A DNA stretch of 64,000 nt from Paratinospora sagittata (lineage: Eukaryota; Streptophyta; Magnoliopsida; Ranunculales; Menispermaceae), in NCBI GenBank assembly GCA_035771175.1, contig CM069598.1, positions 4,796,194-4,860,193 on the forward strand. Direction: 5' to 3'. Both the position numbers and the translations under genes were made by a program. The notes under the pieces are model-generated. The model did no database searches. It had not been told where the DNA came from and saw only the letters and a program-made list of their open reading frames with translations. This document shows, piece by piece, positions 56,001 through 64,000 of this stretch (position 1 is the stretch's first letter; every line of letters begins with the position of its first letter).

Positions 56001-59000
56001 AGTGGCATCCTTCATGTCAATATAGGTTTGTCCTTCCTGGTTAGTTTTAGATTCCTATGAATGTAGATGTAGAAAATAGATATACAGAACTAATAAAGGC
56101 AATACCGTAAACAGTTTGGTACTCCAATTTGATTTTGGATCTGTCTTGTTAGGAACAAAGACTTCTTGCTGGAGGTGTTTGATTCCAATCTTTTTTCTGT
56201 TAGATTGAATTGTGTTTTGATTTATGAATTTGAATGGGGATTATCATGTGCATGGAGATGATGCCAATCGAAGGCATTCAAACTAAAGAACATAATAGGC
56301 TTGGTTGAAGTAGTGAACAAGTTGGTCCTAGAGAAATGGTAGCACACTACTATAAAGCTGATTATACATAGTTGAGATAAGGCTTCTTGTAATTGTATGC
56401 AATATCCTTTGATATACATCTCCTCCAGATAAGTAACATCTTGCTTGATGCTATACCTGCTATAGATAAAATGCTTATTGGAAATTGGTAGAACTTATAT
56501 ATGGTAATAAATAATTGCAATGAAGAAAGAAAGAACAAACTCAGAAAGTGTTCTATGGGACCCTTTTGGCATTTTAGAATCTGACAGTCTCACATGAGTG
56601 CTTCACTGTTATTTGCAATCTCTATGCCAGCAGACATCACAATATAAAAGATTGTGCATTCCGAATTTTGAATCTACTAGCAGGTGTCGTGGTCCTTGAA
56701 TACATATCTTATTCCGATTTCAGACAACTGATGCTCAATTGAACATATATTTATATTGTGATATTCATTTATTAATAACGTCTTCAATGATGTAGGTCTT
56801 CTTATTTTTGTCTTGCTGACCTTGCACTTTTCTTTTTTGTTTTGTTGGTGAGGCAGATAGTTACATTGGAAGATGTTGTTGAAGAGATTGTTGGTGAAAT
56901 TTTTGATGAGAATGATTCCAAGGTAAGCTTTTGAATGAATGTCTCAAATTTTCTTTCTCATGGTTTTTTAGTTAACTCTTTTCTATGATATTATTAATAT
57001 CCTGATAATGTGTGTTGTTGCTCTAACTTAGCATTTCAATATGCCTCTATGGTAGTTCTGATTGGGTGAATGCTAGCTGAAACAAATGTATGCTGTCATG
57101 CCTTTCTTTAATTTCTTTTATAGCTCATTTCTGAACACTCATCGTGGAATGTTAAGTTTGAATATGTGGTAAAACATTGAAAGATAGACATACAATGAAG
57201 ACCGTTAGATGTCTTTTTTTTTTTTTTTTTGTGAAGCATTAGATGTGCTAATTAGGAGTAGTAAAATATTAAAGGTAATGATAGGGTAGTGCTTAGAAAA
57301 GATATAACTACTTGTAGTATAACTGTTGACTTAGTCCTTGATAGAGCAGAGTGGATCAAGAAATTTCATGTAATTGACCACACATTTTGGGGAAAAGGTG
57401 TTGTCGAGTTGAGGTTTTTGTTTTTTTTTAATTTGTAATATTCTTTTTATAAACAAGAACTACTACCATGTAGACCTTGAAGATTTTATATTTTTCTGGG
57501 GTTCATTTTTACTTCTAATAATAAATAATCTTGAAAATGCAAGCTTTGCTACTTGTTAGATTTGCTGATGTCAGTTTCTCTTATGGAATTTCTAGGAGGC
57601 AGCTAGGCTAATTATGATACTTTGACTTATAAAGAGGCCAAACCAAGAAACATGCCTTAAAAATATGTCTATTGCCACCGTATATTTTCTAGTTTTGGAC
57701 TTACTCCACCTTGGTTATACTTTCACATGACTCGAGCTCTTGGAATAGGCACCAATAGACCCAACCCTTCCCCGGGACCCCATGTAGGCAAGAACTTTGT
57801 GCACTGGGCTGCCATTTTTAGAGAGTCTCACATATGCGGATAATACGATTTTCCTTCTTGAGCAATGTCAGACTATCACAATCTACCATCTTTAGGAGCC
57901 CACATCCTTGTGTGCACATTACTGTGGAATTGGCTTTGATAGCATTTATAACAACCCCTTCACCACCTGATATTTCCTGGTTGTAGATTCATCTTGATCT
58001 TATTTTGCTTCCTCATCATTGGGGCTCTTGAAGGAGGTTTTGATATTGCCATATTGGTTCTAGAGAGTCATATATAGGAAGAACAAATTTTTCTCTTCAG
58101 GGCAATGTGAGACTTGCAATCTATTGCAACCCCAACTTCCTTAGGGGTCCCATGTCCTTGTGGGAGCACTTTTGGTAACAACTCCTCCAATTTGACATTG
58201 TCTAGTTCTCGACCCACTCCGCAAAATTTTTTGCTTCCTCATGACTTGGGCTCTTGAAAAGTACTTCAATAATGAGTTAGAGAGAGTCTACACATATATG
58301 GATCACTAACCTTTTTTCCAATGTGATGTGAGACTATCATAGAAATGACTGTAAATATCTTGATTGTTAACCAAATTGGATACCCTGTTCTTTAGAAGAT
58401 ACCAAATTGAATACTCATCAATGCAGTTAACAAAGTGAGACATAATAGTCATTAAGCTTTCAAATCAACGTGCATAGAAGTTAACCTTTTTCCTGAGGTT
58501 GGCCTTGTGAAATGCAACTTTTGCATACCCTTTGATTAAGACTTTTATCTTTTAATGGCCTCCAATCATCAAGATTTAAGTGATTAACATGCTTAACATT
58601 TATTACTGTTAATATTTCATATATGGTTTAATGTTCTTTTGGTTAACAAATACCTTTGGTGACTGTCTTTGTCATTTCCTGTTTGATTATGTCCTCTTGT
58701 TTATTTTGACAGGAGGAGATCCAAAAGAAAACTGGGTATGTTGTCATGCAGGCTGAGGGGATATTTGACGTTGATGCAAACACATCAATTGATCAGCTTT
58801 CAGAGGATTTGGATGTCAAATTGCCAGAGGTTTGTTGTTGTTAGTATTATTATTTGCAGCATTAATTCTTAGGTTGTTAAGAACTATTTCTCTCTTGCAA
58901 ACTTCCTCTAAGAAGTGCAAGTTTTTGTGGGCCTTGGTGTAATGGTTGAGGTTGGTCCATTATGACCTGGAAGTCATGGGTTTGATTCCAAAAATAGCCT

Positions 59001-60726
59001 CCAATATGGAGGCCTTTACCTAGACCTTGAAATGGCAGAAGCCTCGTATACTAGGGCATGCTATTATTTTATATTAGTGTAGTAGGTAGTCTAAGAATAA
59101 GGATTTTCCAAATTGTTCAAAAATAAACTGATGAGTTTAAACATTTTTAGAAATATGGTTTTGCATTAAGTTTTGTCCCGTCTCTTACTGTTTTATATGT
59201 TGTACGCAATAAGAATTAAAATTGGTCCAAGTTTTGTCCCGTCTCTTACTGTTTTATATGTTGTATGCAATAAGAATTAAAATTGGTCTATCATTGTTGT
59301 TCACTTTCATTTTCCTCACCTGTTGTAGGGCCAATATGAGACAGTATCAGGGTTTGTTTGTGAAGCATTTGGCTATATTCCTAGGAAAGGTGAGAGTATA
59401 GAAGTAAAGCTTGAGAAGGCAAACCGAGAGGAGAATGGCGAGTATAATGAGACAGAAACAAACAACCAACATGAGAAGGAAAAGCATCAGATGTTTAAAC
59501 TTGAGGTAAGATCCCATAATCCTGATGGCGGTTGTATTCAGAAGTTTCTATTTAACTCTTTCTTTTATTTCCTCGTTAAAACCTTTGATACCAAAAATAG
59601 TTCTATTTTATGGCTGCATTTCCTTATAAGTTTATATCCAGTAGTTAGTGTTGCTGCTTTCTGAATTAACAGATGAATGCACTAAACTAGTGTCCTAAAT
59701 GAACTTGCATAAGACCTCCTTGTCTCTTATTTTGTTTAGAGCTTCAACCAAGGAGTGATACATCCTAGTCAAGAGCAAAATAGAGAGTATTAACAACTTC
59801 CACTTATATCTACTCTTCTGGAGTTTTGGAAAGTGGAATATAAACTTCTATTGTGGGCAATTTTATCAGGGTTGTTTCTATGCAGTCTCTTTCCAGTTTT
59901 AAAATACTGGTTTTCTTAATGGATGCTCAGGCATAGAAAATGGAAAAAATGATGATTTAGAAAGATCTCATAATGTAGGGAACACAGCTTTTTCATCAGA
60001 ACTGACAAGCAACTAATCTCCTTTTGTGAGTCAACCTTTAAGGAAATCTGTGCATTTTTTTAGACCTTTTAAGGAATTTACATGGTTTAGGTTAAGCATT
60101 CAAACTGACAAAAATTTTAGCATCCTTCCATCTCTAATTGATTTGGAACATTCCGAGGAGGAAAAGCAAACTACAAAAAGAAAGCTATTTTCCCATATTT
60201 TGCTAATGTTTTAAACTTATATTTAACTCTCACACCAATTTATTTATATTTAGAGGCATGGAAGATCTTGAGTAGCTTTAGCACTAAAAACACAACGTGC
60301 ATGTTTATTTCTAGTTTGACTTTCAACCATGAGGAAACTGTGCAAATGATTCATTTTAAATGAAACAGAACATAATTTCTTTATAGTTGCCCAACTTCAC
60401 GGATTTTATACTTTTATTCTCTGATACAGATACTGGATGGAAATGCTAGAAAGGTGAGCGCGGTCCAATTTAAAAGAATAGATCCAGCTGATGCAAAATT
60501 GGAGTCCCAGGAAGTTGCTCGGTTGGTCCCAAAAATCATGAAAAGGAAGTGGAGTCGTCGTGATGACTCAGATAGAAGTGACTCTGATGAAAGCTCATTG
60601 CAAGCAGAGATGGATACGAGTGAAATGGATGTGATTCCACTTGAGAATAGGGTAGAGGACAGCCACTATGATGGCAATGTAATTGTTGAACGCGAATTGG
60701 ATCACGAATATGACAAAAAACAGTAG
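50057..60726 (+). CDS. Chloroplast CNNM/CBS-domain (DUF21) protein, probable Mg2+ transporter
   Basis: Fourteen exons (50057-50626, 51031-51128, 51223-51316, 52186-52263, 52445-52548, 53715-53796, 54245-54384, 54463-54541, 54637-54700, 54953-55044, 56857-56922, 58713-58829, 59329-59505, 60430-60726) join in phase to 685 aa. The Ser/Arg-rich N-terminus is a likely plastid transit peptide. The DUF21/CNNM membrane domain (about 120-340) includes AALLGLSAFFSMAETSITTL and LLLTEITPKSIAVHHATEVV. Paired CBS domains follow (DTHVREVMTPLVDVVAIDSS, then VHMAVVLNEYGGTVGIVTLE), then a CorC/HlyC-type domain (GYVVMQAEGIFDVD, FVCEAFGYIPRKGESI) and an acidic tail. It matches Arabidopsis At1g55930/At3g13070, described as plastid Mg2+ transporters MGR8/MGR9 as I recall. 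The chosen ATG has a GCCATGG context; an upstream in-frame ATG at 49961 would add 32 residues. Confidence 0.93.
57749..57816 (+). mobile_element. Au SINE 3' fragment
   Basis: CCAATAGACCCAACCCTTCC, CCGGGACCCCATGTAGGC and TGTGCACTGGGCTGCC are the terminal third of an Au SINE. Its 5' part is missing. Located in intron 11 of the CNNM/CBS gene, directly before a tandem repeat. Confidence 0.65.
57817..58330 (+). repeat. Degenerate tandem repeat, about 2.3 units of 220-240 bp
   Basis: TAGAGAGTC-type starts at about 57817, 58058 and 58277 each lead into AATGTGAGACT-like, TTAGG.G.CC and CCT.GTG motifs. The first two units also share AACAAC.CCT and TTTTGCTTCCTCAT. The unit resembles a plant dispersed repeat with the phrase TAACAACCCCT.CACCTGATAT that I have seen in other dicots. 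It lies in intron 11 of the CNNM/CBS gene. Confidence 0.6.
58927..59080 (+). mobile_element. Au-type SINE
   Basis: GGGCCTTGGTGTAATGGTTG contains a perfect A box TGGTGTAATGG at 58935-58945. The B box GGTTTGATTCC is at 58979-58989, 34 nt further on, and the body (TAGCCTCC, then CCTAGACC and TAGGGCATGC) follows the Au pattern. It lies in intron 12 of the CNNM/CBS gene in the gene's own direction. Target duplication not recognisable. Confidence 0.72.
59168..59289 (+). repeat. 61-bp exact tandem duplication
   Basis: Two adjacent 61-bp copies starting AAGTTTTGTCCCGTCTCTTA at 59168 and 59229 differ at one internal base (GTACGC versus GTATGC) and one terminal base. A recent slippage or unequal-exchange event just upstream of the exon 13 acceptor of the CNNM/CBS gene. 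Confidence 0.9.
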
Positions 60727-60796
60727 TTATAGTGTTCCATGGCCTTTCCATTTTCCAAAACATCAAAAAGAAGTACAACAGAGTAAATTAGGAAAA

Positions 60797-60834
<38 letters not shown>

Positions 60835-60889
60835 GGTAGAGGGAAAACTAAGGGGTAAGCTAACAAATAATGCTTGCTTATTTCTTTCT

Positions 60890-61270
60890 TTACAGATGAA
60901 GAGAGGTATCGACGTCTGTATCACTGTAAGCACTTGATGCTTGCACAATGCTTCTTCTGTTTGCAGGCCATAGGTTTATCAAGAGTGGGGTGTCATTAAC
61001 ATTCTTGCTCTGCAACTCCGGTGCGAAGGAGAAACAGCCTTGTGGAGGCAGCCCAGAAGGTGGGATCATCATTTCTGGGTGAAACAGCAGCCTAGACGGC
61101 TCGTAATAATACATGGTTGATCTGACCCTGTCGGATTCTGACGACTGTCTAAGAAGAGCTCTTTCCTCTCTCAGCTGCTTCACTCTCTGCAACTGCCTGA
61201 ACCTCTCTTGCAATAGCGCGATGGAAGAGTGTGTCATACTTAGATCGCCAGCCTTCTTCCTTCTATCCAT
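60890..61270 (-). CDS. Small conserved-looking plant protein, function unknown
   Basis: A single exon of 126 aa. The N-terminal third is a charged helix (SIALLQERFRQLQRVKQLRE, then ERALLRQSSES), probably a coiled coil. A Pro/Tyr-rich middle follows (MYYYEPSRLLFHPEMMIPPS, LPPQGCFSF), with an acidic ending DTDVDTSLHL. I have an impression of similar unnamed eudicot proteins but cannot assign a family. No signal peptide or membrane segment. It is convergent with the CNNM/CBS gene, the two stop codons 163 bp apart, with a poly-A/AAAAG tract between them, so their 3' UTRs may overlap. A TATA-like box lies about 80 bp upstream of the ATG. Confidence 0.8.
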   Translation of the reverse strand: MDRRKKAGDLSMTHSSIALLQERFRQLQRVKQLREERALLRQSSESDRVRSTMYYYEPSRLLFHPEMMIPPSGLPPQGCFSFAPELQSKNVNDTPLLINLWPANRRSIVQASSAYSDTDVDTSLHL

Positions 61271-61349
61271 GAGGTAACTTCAGATTATAAGTCTGATGAA
61301 GGAAAGTTGAGAAGAAAGGATCTTAAAGGGCCCTTATGGCAGTGAAATA

Positions 61350-61359
61350 CATATATAGA
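61350..61359 (-). promoter_or_regulatory. TATA box of the 126-aa gene
   Basis: Minus-strand TCTATATATG about 80-90 bp before the start codon implies a leader of about 50 nt. Confidence 0.5.
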
Positions 61360-63650
61360 AGTGGGTATTTTAAGTTCAATTTGAATTCTCTGATTGTTTT
61401 CTGAAGAAGGATTTATAAGATGTAGGAGAATCAGCAGAGAAGGTGCAAAGTCCAAGAAGGAAACAGCAATGTGGTCAATCAAAGGGAGCTTGGTTTTGTG
61501 GATGTGAAGGGGGAAGAAGGCTCAAAGACTATTTAATGAAGAAAAAGTTGGGAGAAAGAGTACAAAAGAGGGTAATGTCTTGCATTTGGAAGGGTGCTTG
61601 TGGGAGAATAAAAGGTTGGGATGATGGGTTTGTCGGCTTGTTGTCAGGAGCCCTTTTAGGCTTCTTAGGTGTGTTTTTGTAGGGTCTGATAAGGAGAGAA
61701 AAGATAGAATGAAGACAAGCTAAAAGGAGGGCTTCGAAGAAGGAATATTTTTTGGAGTCGATGTTGTTGTGATTGCACGCATTTAGAGCGTGTTAGAGAG
61801 AGTTTCTTCTCTTTCTCACTTTCCAAGTTTGTTTGCAATATTTTTTTTTTTTACCGTTTTGTTTGTGTTGGAGTTGTTGGATTGGAATGGCATGAAAAGA
61901 AGAAAGCTGTCGATGCTGTTGCTATTATGTATAGTGTAAAGATGCTTCTTTACAAAACCAAAACAGGGCCCCCTCAATTATTTTATATATATTTGAAATT
62001 GGCAACTTTTTGATGGCGCGTGTTCAAGTGGTTCTGGTGAGTGATTCTTGTGATGGTGACGCCCTTTTCTTCTTCACTTAACGACAGATTTCACTTCACC
62101 AACGATGCATCTTTATTCAATCCAAAACACAATTGAATCTCTCTTGTTTTTAGCCATTGTGGTAGCTGCAGGGTATGCAGGTGATAGTGATAGTGATCTC
62201 AATATTCCCCCCCCACTAGCAGCCACCCATATTCAGGCCCTTTTACCTGATCTTTTAGTGTTGCAATAAAGAAAAAGGTAAGCACGGTTCATGAAGTCAA
62301 AGAATGGATGATGGGATTTTGAAGTTTATAAGGGCATGGATAAGTGTTGAGTCACTGAAGTTGTGTTTATCAGTATGGCTCAAGAGGATTACCAAATTCC
62401 AACACATTCCTGAAAATCACAATAAATTAAATGAGCAATATATGTAGACAATTTCATGGGCATATAGGCATAACCGACCACCTGGGTTCATTTGGTCTTT
62501 TGCAAGCAGTCTGCTACGGTTTTGTTCAGATGTTTGGTTTAGAACTGAACTGATCCTCAGTAATACAAGGAACTATGTGTGATTAATCTCAAATAGAAGT
62601 TCGAGTTCGGTTACATTATGTAAATTTGATTAATCTATTCTACATATAATGCAAATACACTCACCATGTGTTCACAAAAAAACATTCACTTCTAGTTAAT
62701 AATAGTACAGAATCTGCATCAGCTGAATCAGATATAAGAAATCCAATTGTTATTGGAGAACAACAGTTAAGGAATATTACAGCCCAAAATTATTTTTAGA
62801 AACGAGTTAATTCTTGCACTGCGACAAATGAGACCCCAAGGGAATCCCATTTTAATTTGTGTGAATCTCTGAGCATGAAGGTCATGGCTACAGTTACTTT
62901 ATCTAAGATTTTGAATCAGGAGTAACAAATAAAAGATTGTGTAAATAAATAATGAAATATTGCTTAAAAAAATGGAAGCATGAGTATTTGGGTATAAAAG
63001 GGCAATAATTCCATGACAGGATTATATAAGATGAAAGGTATATACCTTCAAATATCTACTCTGGTTTCTGGGAAGATTTGAGCTCTTTTCTTGAATTGTG
63101 TTCGATAGAAGCACACCCTCTCTTATGTGCAACTCTATTTTCCGCATTATACATCTGTGAAGGAAAGATTTCAATCTTTAGTATAATGTGAAATACTGAA
63201 AAACAAAAATTCAGTATTTCACTAGATCATAATTTCATAAACTATCCCCCTTATGTCTTAAGATATTCAATAAACATGCCAAGATGCAATTTTTCTTTTA
63301 TCAAGAAACATGTTTTAGCATACTAAGACTTCTCTTGTTTCTCCATGTTGAGTTTACTCTACTCTCTAGGATTGAATCCTTGATGAAGTTTCTCCAAAGC
63401 TACTACTCATGGAAGCATATCTGATATCCCTTTCTTATTAATTTCTTATCTTCTTCTATACTATGTTTGTTCCTTTAGTGTTCCTATTGGCTGTATATCA
63501 ATGATAACCTATATTAATCCAATTAGAGGTATTTCAAATAGCTCTGCAATGCCAGAAGATCAACTATAGAATGAGTTCATGTTAGTCACGGAATGCTTGA
63601 TCTCTCAAAAGTATGATAGAGACCTATACATCTCCAACACAATTTAACAA
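61360..63650. other. Spacer to the right of the last gene, no gene seen
   Basis: Promoter-proximal sequence of the 126-aa gene, then AT-rich spacer. A 79-codon plus frame at 61443 (start MQSPRRKQQCGQSKG) overlaps the promoter and has no recognisable domain. A poly-C run and GATAGTGATAGTGAT-type repeat occur near 62185-62210. No RNA gene recognised. Confidence 0.4.
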
Positions 63651-63659
63651 CTGTATGTC

Positions 63660-63990
63660 TCATCTATTGCCTATGGCTATCAACTCAAACTCAATTCAAC
63701 TAAGCCTTTTCCCAATTACATAGGGTTGGGAATATGAATCTGCTTTCTCTACTCCACTCAATCAAGAGCTAATTCAACTCTTAAATTGCAAGTAGTTATA
63801 ATTTATATCTCTGAATTATTTCTGTCCTTGTTAGCTTAGGCCTTCCCCTACTTCTATGATTGTATCATTACCATGGATTCTTACTAGGTCACTCTTCCTA
63901 TTAGCTATCATGGAGTAAAAATCTCAAGAGTCAACCACATGATGATGATCATGATCACAACAACAACAAAAGCAGCAACAACATAGACAA
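63660..63990. repeat. Dispersed retro-element-like fragment
   Basis: AACTAAGCCTTTTCCCAATT, GGGTTGGGAATATGAATC, then TTAGGCCTTCCCCTACTTCT and an ACAACAACAAAAGCAGCAAC end recall the common plant repeat with AAGCCTTATCCCAACTAAGT and ACAACAACAACAA at its edge. It is decayed and may continue to or beyond the window end. Class not certain. Confidence 0.45.
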
Positions 63991-64000
63991 TCATCCTATG

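Noticed and set aside
61443..61682. 79-codon plus-strand frame opposite the promoter of the 126-aa gene
   Set aside because: Overlaps TATA-proximal sequence, has no known motif and no supporting signals.
1..64000. CRISPR arrays, operons, tRNA genes, known plant miRNA mature sequences
   Set aside because: I looked for regular short repeats with spacers, tRNA A/B boxes in intact cloverleaf context and common conserved miRNA sequences; none was found outside SINEs. The genome is eukaryotic.

Overview
This is nuclear DNA from a flowering plant, almost certainly a eudicot. The evidence is GT-AG introns of 80 bp to 3.7 kb, AT-rich spacers, Au-type SINEs, and plant-specific families: NPH3/BTB, PPR, CHASE histidine kinase, OBERON, X8 and a plastid CNNM/CBS protein. 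The species cannot be named from the sequence. One run of exactly 100 N (17388-17487) marks an assembly gap. Layout, left to right: a PPR fragment with a frame change (about 130-330); a C/D-box snoRNA on the minus strand (1390-1482) with guides for 25S and 5.8S rRNA; a SINE-like element; a solo LTR with a 5-bp target duplication (3285-3801); a 5S rRNA-like pseudogene with an A tail (3996-4092); an NPH3/BTB gene (4920-7240, +); an intronless PPR gene (7575-8933, -); a two-RRM hnRNP-like gene with introns in both UTRs (coding 12459-14000, +); the 3' part of an unrecognised gene cut by the gap (16761-17387, -); a five-exon TMEM256/DUF423 gene (18035-19121, +); a three-exon X8-domain gene (19771-21075, -); and a 13-exon AHK2-type cytokinin receptor (23095-30927, -). 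A gene-poor, AT-rich stretch of about 10 kb follows (31-41.8 kb), holding a SINE, a three-copy AT-rich repeat family, a 96-nt palindrome and one GC-richer island. The right third carries an OBERON-type PHD gene (41821-47254, -, one 3.7-kb intron full of repeats), a 14-exon CNNM/CBS plastid protein (50057-60726, +), a 126-aa unnamed plant gene (60890-61270, -) convergent with it, and repeat-bearing spacer to the end. Exon joins for every multi-exon gene were worked out by hand; all keep phase and give lengths typical of their families. The genes are ordinary eukaryotic neighbours, not an operon. Shared themes are signalling (cytokinin receptor, NPH3), RNA metabolism (hnRNP, PPR, snoRNA) and chromatin/meristem control (OBERON). 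X8 beside AHK2, and NPH3 and OBE2-type genes within one window, recall Arabidopsis neighbourhoods as I remember them. I found no wholly new gene system. The most interesting items are the snoRNA, the repeated TM-CHASE module in the receptor, the A-tailed 5S-like copy, a 3'-UTR intron placed to trigger mRNA decay, and several well-bounded transposon insertions.
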